DNA from: Zygosaccharomyces rouxii
Lineage: Eukaryota; Ascomycota; Saccharomycetes; Saccharomycetales; Saccharomycetaceae
Assembly: GCF_000026365.1 (NCBI RefSeq)
Contig: NC_012995.1
Location: forward strand, 2,501 to 66,500
Direction of reading: 5' to 3'
Length of the DNA: 64,000 nt
In this document: positions 21,456-31,914 of the stretch, piece after piece
How positions within the stretch are numbered: the first letter of the stretch is position 1
Layout of the letters: each line of letters begins with the position of its first letter
The notes under the pieces: generated by a model
Database searches by the model: none
Told to the model about the DNA's origin: nothing
The model's input: the letters and a program-made list of their open reading frames with translations, nothing else
Made by a program: the position numbers and the translations under genes

Positions 21456-22131
21456 ATTCCAGCACTATGTATCTTACGTGATTGATCGCCATGCAGCACG
21501 ATAAGTTTCCTCGAGCCAAGAAATAGTACCATTGACAGAGTAATCACCGAACAGGAGTGCTGCATACCTCTGTTCGAACTTGCAGCCAGGATCTTAGTTA
21601 GTAAACCCGAGGGCAGCAAGATATCAAGACGGGCAAAAAACGCAAGATGAACAAAAGGGTGATCGATGAAATCCCTTATTTTTACTAGCAAAACCTAACA
21701 TACACACTGATAATCCGCCCCTTGAGGATTCGTCATCGGTGTGTATGCATAGCTAGAACCACTTTTTCTTGTCTTTCAGTTATCAGCACTCATCAGCAGA
21801 TCAAGTGGGATTATTATGGTAATTGACAACCAACATGCGCTGCTGAAGGGCGGGAATCTATCCGCAACAGAATGATAAACCGATCGATCACACGTCTACC
21901 CCCCCCCCTCAATAGTTTGGTTCTGTAATGAACCAAGGTACAATGGTAGACAAATAATATCACGTGCCATCAACTACGGGCAGTAAAACTCAATGAGACT
22001 GTAAGCCCTATTATGCTTCTTATGGTTCAAATTACGTGACTCTTCTTCATAATTCATACATAAATCAAATCATAACACTCTTAAGAGTAGGCGTGGATTT
22101 TGAATTTCTTCGTAAAACAATTAGTTTCTGA

Positions 22132-22203
22132 GGGCGCGTGGTCTAGAGGTATGATTTCCGCTTAGGGTGCGGGAGGTCCCGGGTTCGAGTCCCGGCTCGC
22201 CCC
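22132..22203 (+). tRNA. tRNA-Pro (AGG)
   Basis: A 72-nt cloverleaf with acceptor GGGCGCG against CTCGCCC. The single mismatch at pair 6-67 is also seen in yeast tRNA-Pro. Anticodon stem CCGC/GCGG with loop TTAGGGT gives AGG. The T arm is GGGTTCGAGTCCC. No intron. Confidence 0.94.
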
Positions 22204-23459
22204 ACTTTTTCATTTTTGCACCCACAGCATTTCCTGTCCCTGTTTCCAGAGGGAAATTGCTTCCGAGGGAATCGAGAGCCGGGAGGCCATCTCCTCTGCT
22301 CGCGGAAAGGCGCAACAGCAGAAAAGAAGAAACGTTATAGACGACAGTAAAGAACTAATAATGATAAAGAATTCATTAAAATATATATCATAAATGTCAT
22401 AGCACATACGTAGATCATAAAAAGAGAGGCATCCCAAACCAAACCCGAATACCCTGACCAGGCTTAGGATCAGGCCTCATAAAAATTGTCCAATAGACCT
22501 TCAAAGAACTAAACTAAACCGAAGGTTTATGTAGGAAAGTGGAAACGCTGGACAATCTACGTCCCACTTTTTTACCAGTCTTGGAATTGTTGATCATTCC
22601 TGTAAAGTCTTGTTTGTAGCACTTCATTGTTGGCGGTTGTTTGTTTGTATTTTGTATTTGATAAGTTCAGCAGGGAAAGTCAAAGTTTAAGAAAAGTATG
22701 GTTTCGCAATATTCCACGTCTTTATATACCTTTTCGAAATTGTAATTACAGCTCATTTTGAGAAACAAATCCCTAAGTAACGAGGATTGAAGCACCAGCT
22801 TATTCCCCAAGACCTGTACCATTAGCCCGATATACCGTCTTTATCGCCTTTCCCCCACACTCAAAGTAACGTTCTTCACTGGCGTACCTTATTATTTAAA
22901 GGGTACCTTGTACTGTAACTATGCAGTTTCGGTGCATTCAAGGGTTAAAGGGTACTCCGATACTTGGCCTTGGCCTACCCCGGACTTCCACCCCGCACAC
23001 AATACTCTTAATATGCAACCCCGATGTGAAAACAGCAAGGGGTTATAGAGCGGGTACACCATCCGGAGATCTGAATTCTACTGCTCCACATCATCCATCA
23101 CCGGCATTGATGTAACTGTGATCCAGGCTCTCCCTTAATGACGTTATCACATCATAAGGAATATAGGAATTTCCAATAAGTTGAAAACGAAAACCGATAT
23201 TCCCAGTGGAATGATCATCGCATGCGATATTACAATTCGTTGTTATTAAGCGAACTATCAAAAGTTTCAGTAGCGCTCTACACTCTTATTCATCTCGATG
23301 TATTGAAGGTTTTAATTATGTGACTTGCTGATTTCCCTGCGTTTTCAAAAGACTGAGCGCATGGTTGCAGATAAAGCAGACAAGAAAAATTCGCCCCATC
23401 GAAAAAATCGCAGATCGAATACGGACCGCAAATTTAGCTGTGGATAATGTCTAACCCTG
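22204..23459. other. Gene-free spacer upstream of the APC permease
   Basis: About 1.25 kb with only short unconvincing ORFs. A CTGTGG at 23438-23443 is a partial match to a Met31/32 site (the final C is missing). Confidence 0.4.
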
Positions 23460-23548
23460 GCGGATTTCCTACTTTCAGCGGGCTTCTAGCGGACCTTTAA
23501 CGGGTTCTGACAGATTTTCAGCGGATTCCCTCTTTCTAGCGGATCTTT
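23460..23548 (+). promoter_or_regulatory. Cluster of AGCGGA-type repeats in the permease promoter
   Basis: Six loosely matching direct repeats of the form (A)(G)CGG(A/G)NNTT(C/T) start near 23460, 23477, 23488, 23500, 23520 and 23538. They lie 260-340 bases upstream of the permease ATG. The CGG cores, all in the same orientation, suggest a zinc-cluster (Zn2Cys6) activator target. This is inference only. A TATAAAA-like element (CATATAAAAG) at about 23722 is the likely TATA box. Confidence 0.45.
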
Positions 23549-23800
23549 GACCTTTTTAAATGCGGTAGAGATCAAAGGCTGTGAAAAATTTGGTATCATG
23601 TTCGCCGTCCGCTCGAAATGTTTGTTTATCAGTTCGAAATCGATTGATAGTTTCTCCATTATCTCAAAACTCTCGGCGTGGGGTCGTTCGAACATGAGAT
23701 GAGATGGGCTTGAGATGGCACATATAAAAGAATTCAAATAGTACTTGCCAATAGTAATGGTCATTGATATGAACGAACTCTCTAGTCGACCACTACCAAA

Positions 23801-25408
23801 ATGCAGCAGTCCAAAGAGAAGAGTGAAAGTAAAATCTACGATGTGATAGACGTAGAGGAAGGCCATTTAGGCATTTCTCATGAAATTCGGGGTGATCAGC
23901 CGGTTCGTCTTGAGAAGAAATTCAATCTTCTTAGTGCCATTGCATCTGGTATTAGTACCGGGAATACTTGGACCGCGCTTGGTGGTGCTATTGTAGCTTC
24001 GCTGAACAATGGTGGACCGCCGGGAATCATGTATGAATTTATCGCTGTCAGCGTTTTCTACTGGGCGATTGGTGCATCAATCGCCGAATTAGCTTCATCT
24101 GTACCTGCATCTGGAGGGGTTTACCATTGGGCAGCTATGACACCGGGGAAAAAATGGGGGCCTATCTGTGGATGGTTTGCAGGTTGGTTCGACTTTTTAG
24201 CATGGAATTTTGGTATTGCATCGAATGCTAACATGGTTGCTAGCATGATCGTTTATTCTTACGGTTTGTTTCACCCCGATACCGAACTTCAAAGATGGCA
24301 CGTTTATATCTGCTTTTTAATCCTTACTTGGTTATGCTGTTTTGTGGTTATGTTTGCAGATTGGGCACTACCGACCATCAATAGAATTGGATCATTTTTA
24401 ATTCTTGGCGGATGGTTTGTTACAGTTGTAGTTTGTGCCGTTATGCCATCAACTACAGGTAAGGGCCATGCATCTAATGATTTTGTATGGAGCAAATGGC
24501 AGAACAATACTGGGTATAGTAGTGATGGATTTGCTTTCCTTTTAGGTATGTTAAATGGTGCATTTTCGGTGGGTACGCCAGATTGTATAACCCATTTAGC
24601 TGAGGAAATTCCTGATGCCGGTAGAAACTTACCCAAAGTTTTATTTTGGCAAATTTTGGTTGGATTCATTACTGCGATTACTTATATGATTGCCATGTTC
24701 TATGCTATTAACAATTTACCAATAATTTTCAGTTCAAATACTTTCAGTCCATTGGGGGAGATCTATTTACAGGCAACTAATTCACGGGGTGGTGCTATTG
24801 GACTTTTACTCATAATCTATTTACCTATCATCTGTGCAATTGTTGGATGCTACATCACTGCTGGTAGAACTCTTTACGTGTTGGCTCGGGATAATGCCAC
24901 ACCTTTTTCCAAATATTTGGGCGCAATTCATCCTCGATACAAGAGTCCATTCTGGGCCACTTTTGCATGTGGAGTACTTTGTACATGTCTAGGTGCAATT
25001 TACGTTGGCTCTGCCACCGCCTTTAATGCTTTTGTTGGATCTTTTGTTCTTTTGACTACGGCTGCTTTCTTCTTAGCGATGCTACCTAATCTTTTGACTA
25101 AGAGGAGTAAGCTTCCTTTGGGTTCATTCAATATGGGCAAATTTGGTTATGCGGTCAATATTATTTCGTGCCTTTACATCTTGGTTTTCTTTGTCATTTA
25201 CTGTTTCCCCTACAGTTTACCTGCGACAGCCGAGAACATGAATTATACAAGCGTCATGGTTTCTGGACTCACATTAATGGTTGCAATTTGGTGGATGGTT
25301 CACGGTAGGAAAAATTATAAAGGTCCCACTTTCGACATGGTTGAAAAGGACAATTGTAGTGTACTTACAGATGACTATTTGGTAGCTTCAAGCACTGGTA
25401 GGAGTTAG
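23801..25408 (+). CDS. APC-superfamily amino acid/choline-type permease
   Basis: Plasma-membrane permease of 535 residues with about 12 hydrophobic helices. After a polar N-terminus of about 45 residues it shows FNLLSAIASGISTGNTWTALGG and ASSVPASGGVYHW, the helix 1 to helix 3 signature of the fungal amino acid/choline transporter family (2.A.3.4; Hnm1, Uga4 relatives). The middle has GTPDCITHLAEEIPDAGRN, the conserved D..TH..EE...A motif of this family, then a RTLYVLARDNATPFS loop. The C-terminal NMNYTSVMVSG also occurs in similar form in Hnm1. Substrate cannot be read; choline, ethanolamine, GABA or another small amine or zwitterion are family options. It converges with the SOA1-like gene, separated by 117 bases. 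Confidence 0.85.
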   Translation: MQQSKEKSESKIYDVIDVEEGHLGISHEIRGDQPVRLEKKFNLLSAIASGISTGNTWTALGGAIVASLNNGGPPGIMYEFIAVSVFYWAIGASIAELASSVPASGGVYHWAAMTPGKKWGPICGWFAGWFDFLAWNFGIASNANMVASMIVYSYGLFHPDTELQRWHVYICFLILTWLCCFVVMFADWALPTINRIGSFLILGGWFVTVVVCAVMPSTTGKGHASNDFVWSKWQNNTGYSSDGFAFLLGMLNGAFSVGTPDCITHLAEEIPDAGRNLPKVLFWQILVGFITAITYMIAMFYAINNLPIIFSSNTFSPLGEIYLQATNSRGGAIGLLLIIYLPIICAIVGCYITAGRTLYVLARDNATPFSKYLGAIHPRYKSPFWATFACGVLCTCLGAIYVGSATAFNAFVGSFVLLTTAAFFLAMLPNLLTKRSKLPLGSFNMGKFGYAVNIISCLYILVFFVIYCFPYSLPATAENMNYTSVMVSGLTLMVAIWWMVHGRKNYKGPTFDMVEKDNCSVLTDDYLVASSTGRS

Positions 25409-25525
25409 CGCTGCATTTCGGAGTTTTTTTGTATAATGGGTAAATAACAATAGACTTTCATCTGCATGAATGATATGGATATATACATACGTATAATAGT
25501 AATTTATGTAAGAATAACATAAGCT

Positions 25526-27241
25526 TTAATGATCGAATAGGAAATCTAACCTCTTGTTGCCCTGATCGGTAGTGGTATTGATATATTCCACTTGTTCCTC
25601 TTTTGACATATTGCTCCAGATCTTGAGTTTCTTTTTGTTCCTAGTCACATAATAGAATTTTGTAAGTAGGAAAAGTGGAATTGCCCCCAACGAAATACAG
25701 AATAATTGCATGTTACCTCTGTGATAGTAGGGCATATCATCTTGTCTATAGACCTGATTGGCACAGATACTACCTAATTGCACAAACATGTTGTACATTG
25801 CAGACGAAATTGCTCTTGTTCTGATGGAATTGGAATTACGAGAAACCCATGAGACACATATGGCGTGCACGTAAGGTTGTGCATACATTAACATGACCAA
25901 TGCATAAGTCCCCCAAACGTCGTGCATAGAGCCTTTCCACCACCTGATAAGCCCCATAAATATCGTTGCCCATACAGGCGATATAATACAGACAAAACAT
26001 CTTTCTTGAACGTATTCTGAGAACCAAGTGATCATTAACAAAAACACAATTTGTAGAACATACGGCGGGATAGTTAATAACTGAACGTCGAATCTACTAA
26101 AATGGAGCTGCTTCAGATTAAGGGTCAAATATGACTGAATAGTATCGTTGGGGATATATAGTAACAATCCAACAGCATAAATGGGCCACAAATCATAATC
26201 AGACAAAGCCCTCCAGATCATTTTCGGCGTCAAAGTTTGTCTATTGTGCATGTCACCTTTGGAAGGATCATCTCTTAGAACTCTATTGACAACAATTTTC
26301 TCCTCTCTTTCATTGAACCAACCTTTAGGATGCATCCAATTTCTAGTTTGTACCGCAGACGGAACCATCCAGTAAAAGGATGACACCCCTATGAGGAAAG
26401 TAATGGCACCTTCAATCAAAAATAACCATTTCCAACCTTCCAGACCGCCAATACCGCGCATTCTTAAGATTGCAAATGCCAATAAAGCAGTACAGATTTG
26501 GACTACCGACAAAGTAGTCCAAAACCATGAGAGTCTAATGGTCAATTCTTTACTGTTGTAAAAATAACTTAACCAAAGAACCAAATCTGCAATAAATCCA
26601 CCTTCTAACATACCGATTAAACAACGAGTCGCAAAAAATCCACCTTTACTATTCATTGTTGCTTGACACATGGAGACAATACTCCACAAAACCATTTGCA
26701 ATGGAATAAATCTATCAGGTCCCAACCTCTTGGAAATTAATTGTGAAGGAATTTCTGTAACCAGGAAACACACATAAAACAACTGATTCCCCGTATTATA
26801 ATCATCCGTAGTCATACCTAAATCAGATAACATATTATCAGCGACAGCCTGTGCCAAGTTACCACGATCAATCTGCAAAGAAGCAAACATAATACACGCT
26901 ACTAGTCCGCATCTGAAGTCCAGCTTCCAAACTAGTTTTTTTTCCTCATTTTTACTCCAGTAAAAATTAGGATCGTATGCCTTTCTTGATTCATATCCAG
27001 CATCGTCATACAATTTAGCGTAATAATCTGCCGTCGAAGGGTCAGCAAATGGATTCTTCTCAATAGCCTCTGCCGACTCCAAGTCATCTAGTTCCAAAGA
27101 ATAAGATGATTCGACTACAGAATCAGTAATCTTGACATTCACCTTAGTGCCATCATCCTTTCTAAGAGACTGCTCATTGTCGTGAAAGCTCTCTCCCACG
27201 TCCTGGGGATTGTACTCGTAACTATGGCTACTAGCCGACAT
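25526..27241 (-). CDS. SOA1: SOA1-like sulfonate/inorganic-sulfur MFS transporter
   Basis: Dal5-family major facilitator of 571 residues with a hydrophilic N-terminus of about 110 residues and 12 predicted helices. It shares text with S. cerevisiae YIL166C/Soa1: YNTGNQLFYVCFLVTEIPS, SKRLGPDRFIP, ATRCLIGMLEGGFI, NRVLRDDPSKGDM.NRQ, and an end of the form EEQ..Y..TT.D.G.KRLD..F.H. Soa1 is a proton-coupled transporter of sulfonates, sulfite and related sulfur compounds induced by sulfur limitation (family knowledge). The gene lies just downstream of JLP1 on the same strand, which uses such sulfonates, so context strongly supports the role. Start is the first Met after an upstream stop. Other Dal5-family substrates remain possible. 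Confidence 0.8.
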   Translation of the reverse strand: MSASSHSYEYNPQDVGESFHDNEQSLRKDDGTKVNVKITDSVVESSYSLELDDLESAEAIEKNPFADPSTADYYAKLYDDAGYESRKAYDPNFYWSKNEEKKLVWKLDFRCGLVACIMFASLQIDRGNLAQAVADNMLSDLGMTTDDYNTGNQLFYVCFLVTEIPSQLISKRLGPDRFIPLQMVLWSIVSMCQATMNSKGGFFATRCLIGMLEGGFIADLVLWLSYFYNSKELTIRLSWFWTTLSVVQICTALLAFAILRMRGIGGLEGWKWLFLIEGAITFLIGVSSFYWMVPSAVQTRNWMHPKGWFNEREEKIVVNRVLRDDPSKGDMHNRQTLTPKMIWRALSDYDLWPIYAVGLLLYIPNDTIQSYLTLNLKQLHFSRFDVQLLTIPPYVLQIVFLLMITWFSEYVQERCFVCIISPVWATIFMGLIRWWKGSMHDVWGTYALVMLMYAQPYVHAICVSWVSRNSNSIRTRAISSAMYNMFVQLGSICANQVYRQDDMPYYHRGNMQLFCISLGAIPLFLLTKFYYVTRNKKKLKIWSNMSKEEQVEYINTTTDQGNKRLDFLFDH

Positions 27242-27951
27242 TTCGCCAAGTTGGTATGTAAAGTGTGTCTAAGGCTTTGCTTTCTCTGAGAGAGAATTAA
27301 TGAAATCTGAGATCCATTCCATTTTATCTCATCGTAGGGAGGGGTCCTTATATCATTCCCATCCGTCTATCACTTGAACTAAAATTTTTCTCTTCAATAG
27401 TGCCCTGACAGTCTACTAGTACAATCAGATAATCACAGTTACCCATCAAAGTCTACTATGGTTAATCATTATGGTGGACGTACATTCTTTTTTCATTCTT
27501 TTCTACAACGTAGCAGCTCCTTATTGTCTTTCAGAGTCTCTCAATCTTTTATCGGTTTTTACTAACTAGTTAAGAGCCTTCAATTACGAATTCAAAGTTG
27601 TGGCATACCCTCTGACTTTTTGCTGTGTCAACTTGTCTACCTTCATTATTATTCTTGTGGTAACCAAAAGTTCTGTGCCAGTATGTCGCTCGGTGTGTCC
27701 TAACTGTGTCTCAAGTGTGGTACATGGACAAAGGACAATCTGCGTAAAGTCAGGTGCATGTCTATTGGGATCATCGGGATGGAAAACTGCCATCATGCTG
27801 AGTCAAGAAGGATCAATCAAGCATATGCTCGATGAATTGACTAGATAGACGATAGGCCCACCTTAGGGCATTTTCTTATTACTCAAAAATATCCGTTGCA
27901 ACCTATAAACATATACTTAGAAAGAAAGAAAAACTACTTTATTTAATCATT
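27242..27951 (-). promoter_or_regulatory. Upstream region of the SOA1-like gene
   Basis: About 700 bases between the SOA1-like start and the JLP1 stop. Imperfect Met31/32-like matches are TTGTGGC (27598-27604) and AACTGTG on the minus strand (27434-27440). No CACGTG is present. Small ORFs on both strands here lack family resemblance. Confidence 0.35.
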
Positions 27952-29199
27952 TTAATATTTTGTAACTTCTTGTGGAAAGTAGTTTGGATCATTGTAAAAT
28001 TCAGGACTTTCTATAGGTCTTTCGGCCTGTGGTGTGATACGGAAAGCGTGTCTGTTAACGGGTTCCTCCCAATCGATAACTGCAGAGTGGATCGTCCTTC
28101 TATTATCCCAGATGGCAACAGTATCGGGTTCCCAGTATGCCCTTAGTTGTAAATCCAAGGCGTTGTTGAACAAAGAGTATAGGAAGTTTAACAACAGATC
28201 CGATTCTGGTTTCTTCAACTCCACAATTCTTCTTGAGAAAGCCTTGTTAACGTAGAGAGACTTTCTCTTCAAAACAGGGTGCCAACGAATCAAGGGATGG
28301 ATGTGGCCGGTTGGTTCTCTTCTTTGAATACCACCTTGTAATTTTGAATTTTGAGCTTGTTCCACACTGCTATGAATAACGTGCAAACCTTCCAAGAATT
28401 GCTTCAAAGTTGGTGATAATCTTTCGTAGGCTTCCACAGAATCGGCAAACAAAGTGTCACCACCGCCCTCAGGGCCTTGTAGAACACTGAAGAAAGTATA
28501 AGATGGAGGTTGCAATTCATAAGAGACGTCGGTATGCCAGCCGATAGAAGTGTGACTATCTTCAAAGACTCTTTCAAATTCAGCATGGTCTGGTCTGCGG
28601 TAGGTAACGTGCAGTTCTGGTGCAGTTTCTGGATGACCACTTGTTTGATGGATGTGCAGCTTACCAAAATATTTACCGTATTCCACTGCAAATTCAGGGC
28701 CGTGTTTAGCAAAATCTTGGTTTCTAAAGACGACAATACCTCTTTGAGCCACTAACAAAGCCAACTCGTCCTTACCCTCAGGAGACAATTGAGACAATTG
28801 GATACCTTTGACCTCAGTACCCAACTTAGGAGTGATTCTCTTGGTTTCGACATCGGCACCTTTAGGGAACAAGTTAACCAACTGTTCATTGGCTCTCAAT
28901 GCTGGGTCGTCGTACTTATGGAAAGTGAGTGGTGGATATCTTTCCTTGGGGTCCCAGGTTGGTAAAAATTCAGGATATTGAGCCTTAGATCTGTATTTTG
29001 GATGAATTCTCAAGACACCATCCTCTGAATATTCATCTTGGTCTTTGTAGAAATGAGTATCAAAATTAGCGTAGGTTCCACCTGGACCACCATAGTTGAG
29101 ATGCAATTTGCCCAGTTTTTCAAGAAGTTGCTTTTCGCCACCATCCTGAGCAACAGTCTTGGTAGCAGAAACGGTTCCGACAGCAGATGGGGGTGACAT
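27952..29199 (-). CDS. JLP1: Sulfonate/alpha-ketoglutarate dioxygenase
   Basis: Fe(II)- and 2-oxoglutarate-dependent dioxygenase of the TauD family, 415 residues against 412 in S. cerevisiae Jlp1. It oxidises sulfonates such as taurine and isethionate, releasing sulfite as a sulfur source. The metal triad is visible as His222-x-Asp224 (GWHTDVSYE) and His371 (RRTIHSAVIDW), with Arg387 (HAFRITPQ) to hold 2-oxoglutarate. Close matches to Jlp1 run throughout (YPEFLPTWDP, ITPKLG.E..GIQL, LHIHQTSGHP, GGGDTLFAD, RAFSR-like NKAFSRRIVELK). Start chosen at MSPPSAV, which matches the MSP start of Jlp1. A paired Met31/32-Cbf1 site lies about 330 bases upstream and a TATATATA box about 145 bases upstream. 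Confidence 0.96.
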   Translation of the reverse strand: MSPPSAVGTVSATKTVAQDGGEKQLLEKLGKLHLNYGGPGGTYANFDTHFYKDQDEYSEDGVLRIHPKYRSKAQYPEFLPTWDPKERYPPLTFHKYDDPALRANEQLVNLFPKGADVETKRITPKLGTEVKGIQLSQLSPEGKDELALLVAQRGIVVFRNQDFAKHGPEFAVEYGKYFGKLHIHQTSGHPETAPELHVTYRRPDHAEFERVFEDSHTSIGWHTDVSYELQPPSYTFFSVLQGPEGGGDTLFADSVEAYERLSPTLKQFLEGLHVIHSSVEQAQNSKLQGGIQRREPTGHIHPLIRWHPVLKRKSLYVNKAFSRRIVELKKPESDLLLNFLYSLFNNALDLQLRAYWEPDTVAIWDNRRTIHSAVIDWEEPVNRHAFRITPQAERPIESPEFYNDPNYFPQEVTKY

Positions 29200-29342
29200 G
29201 GTTTTATCTGACTTTTGTTTGAAAAATTCTTATTCTTTTTCTTATTAAATAAGACCAATGGTTTTTAGTTTGCCTTTGGTATGCTTATACTTCTTCTTCC
29301 AATACAGTACAAAACTTGGACCAGAGTTGACATTGAGAACAG

Positions 29343-29355
29343 GTCCAATATATAT
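29343..29355 (-). promoter_or_regulatory. TATA box of JLP1
   Basis: AATATATATAC, about 145-155 bases upstream of the JLP1 start codon. Confidence 0.45.
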
Positions 29356-29526
29356 ACGTTTCGATCATCGTTACCGCACCTATGGTTCTAGAGAAAGTCT
29401 ACCGGAGGTTCCACCACAATGTCTTGCAAGCACCTGCGCCCTCGAGCAGTATCACTTCTGAATCATTTGTAATGTCCTTTACCCTCTATCTCCATCTTCC
29501 ATAGGTTGTAGATCCCCGAAGATAGT

Positions 29527-29543
29527 GCCACAGAAATCACGTG
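29527..29543 (-). promoter_or_regulatory. Paired Met31/32 and Cbf1 (Met4-type) site
   Basis: On the minus strand the 17 bases read CACGTGA, three bases, then CTGTGGC. CACGTGA is the Cbf1 E-box of methionine genes and CTGTGGC is the Met31/Met32 core. This close pairing is the known recruitment platform for Met4, the activator of sulfur genes. It lies 328-344 bases upstream of JLP1 and downstream of the DIM1 stop. Confidence 0.75.
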
Positions 29544-29697
29544 CCGATTAAAGTCTTGATGTCTCGCATGGCTCATAGTGACTAAAGAATGATATCCGGA
29601 GTAGAAAAAAAAGAAAAAAAGAAAACGGAAACAATAATAAGGTGATTGATGGTTATCCATTAAGTTCTTGTCATATGGTAACTATAGTCACAGGCCT

Positions 29698-30684
<987 letters not shown>

Positions 30685-30710
30685 CTATGAACTCTAAGTG
30701 CTATAGATCA

Positions 30711-30743
30711 GCGATGAGATGAGATGAGCGTAGAAATTTTTCA
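30711..30743 (-). promoter_or_regulatory. PAC and RRPE elements of DIM1
   Basis: GCGATGAG (PAC) at 30711-30718 runs into two more GATGA units. AAATTTTTCA (RRPE, TGAAAAATTT on the other strand) is at 30734-30743. This pair drives ribosome-biogenesis genes in yeasts. Confidence 0.7.
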
Positions 30744-30888
30744 TCTGTTGACAGAAAGATGACAGAAAATGACCGGAACCCTGGTATGTCCGATGAATGA
30801 AAAAATAACAAGAATAAAATAATAAGCTATTGGTATCATATTATCATTAAATTAAAAAAAAAAAAAAATTTTTTTATGCCGTTAGGTA

Positions 30889-31563
30889 TCAATTTTCGCA
30901 AATTTTAAAATCAAGTTTACGAACCACTTTATCCTTTGGGATATCATCGGTACTTTTAGAGGTGAATAAATGTGAATGATCATCATCATCGTGTCGTGTA
31001 GTGGAAAAGTACTGTCTTAGATGCTTGTCTCTTGGAGGTGTAATAAAATTCGGCAGTCTAGTTTTTTTTGTATAATGCAAGGTTAATGGTATGGATTCGC
31101 TGGTTCGAGGATCTTCTACGGAACCCTCGTGCTCAGATATGCTCAGATCCCTTAGTGGCTTGTGCACGGCAGTAGTAGGTAATTGTGATCTTGTGGGAGA
31201 AGAATTTTTTGTAGTTCGATGTAACTTACTTGGAGACATGTTTTCTTTGACACCGCTAAAATCGTTTTCATCGTGGTATTTCATTATGGAATGTGATAAT
31301 GACATGTGGTTCATTAACGTAGCCGTACGTTCTTCAGGTGTCTCTTCATGCATTACAAAGGGAAGCAATGGAGCTGGTGCAGGTGCAGGATTTTTATCCA
31401 ATGACGATGTGGGCACATTTCTTACTGGACTGTGTCTTAGTGCATAATCTACATTAACTTGTGAACGTTTAGAAGGTGATACCGAACCCTTGCGAACGGT
31501 ACTGCTTCTTATATTTGTACTTTTACCAACTAAAGCCGTCCTCCTTTTAATAGGTGAGGACAT
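30889..31563 (-). CDS. ACM1: APC/C-Cdh1 inhibitor
   Basis: Pseudosubstrate inhibitor of the anaphase-promoting complex activator Cdh1; 224 residues against 209 in S. cerevisiae. The protein is mostly disordered. Recognisable blocks in Acm1 order are SPSKRSQV.VDYALRHSP (29-46), the ABBA/A-motif-like FVMHEETPEER (69-79), a KEN box (106-108) in VKENMSP, PLRDLS (136-141), ITPPR (174-178) and KVVRKLDF (212-219). Multiple SP/TP sites suit CDK control. The Arg of the functional D-box 3 (RxxL) appears to be His134 here. Position between DIM1 and PLC1 equals the S. cerevisiae order. MCB and SCB-like elements lie in its promoter. Confidence 0.9.
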   Translation of the reverse strand: MSSPIKRRTALVGKSTNIRSSTVRKGSVSPSKRSQVNVDYALRHSPVRNVPTSSLDKNPAPAPAPLLPFVMHEETPEERTATLMNHMSLSHSIMKYHDENDFSGVKENMSPSKLHRTTKNSSPTRSQLPTTAVHKPLRDLSISEHEGSVEDPRTSESIPLTLHYTKKTRLPNFITPPRDKHLRQYFSTTRHDDDDHSHLFTSKSTDDIPKDKVVRKLDFKICEN

Positions 31564-31605
31564 GATATGATATGATACGATATGGTATGGTACTGTATGG
31601 ATGCA
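31564..31605. repeat. ATGAT microsatellite upstream of ACM1
   Basis: Short tract of ATGAT/ACGAT/ATGGT five-base units directly upstream of the ACM1 start codon, probably in the 5' leader. Confidence 0.6.
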
Positions 31606-31741
31606 GTTTTTGAAGAGAAGAGAAAAATGACTTTGAAATAGTCTGCTCTTGAGTCTTTTTAATCCTTTTAAACTTCTAAATCGTGAAGCAAAATTGCATG
31701 GCCCTTTTACCTCTTACTGCAAAGAAGTAGTTAATCTACCG

Positions 31742-31793
31742 CACGCGAAGCGAAAACTTCATCAACGGGTCTTCCTTGAGAACAAGGACGCGT
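31742..31793 (-). promoter_or_regulatory. MCB and SCB-like G1/S elements of ACM1
   Basis: ACGCGT (MCB) at 31788-31793 and CACGCGAAGCGAAAA (SCB-like CGCGAA and GCGAAAA) at 31742-31756, about 180-230 bases upstream of ACM1. They fit the G1/S-timed transcription known for ACM1 in S. cerevisiae. Confidence 0.55.
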
Positions 31794-31914
31794 ACTCGAG
31801 AATAAAAAAGTTGATTATTTTTTGAAAAGCGTCAGGGATCGTCGAGCGTTTCTTCTCCTAAAAAAATTGCACTTCAGTTTTGGGTTAACAAATGGTGTTG
31901 GTAGTCTTTTGCCT

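Noticed and set aside
22121..22315. 64-codon minus-strand ORF across tRNA-Pro
   Set aside because: Its GEPGLEPGTSRT text is simply the antisense translation of the tRNA gene, a known false annotation pattern.
24304..24669. 121-codon antisense ORF in the APC permease
   Set aside because: It is the shadow of a clear 12-helix permease on the plus strand.
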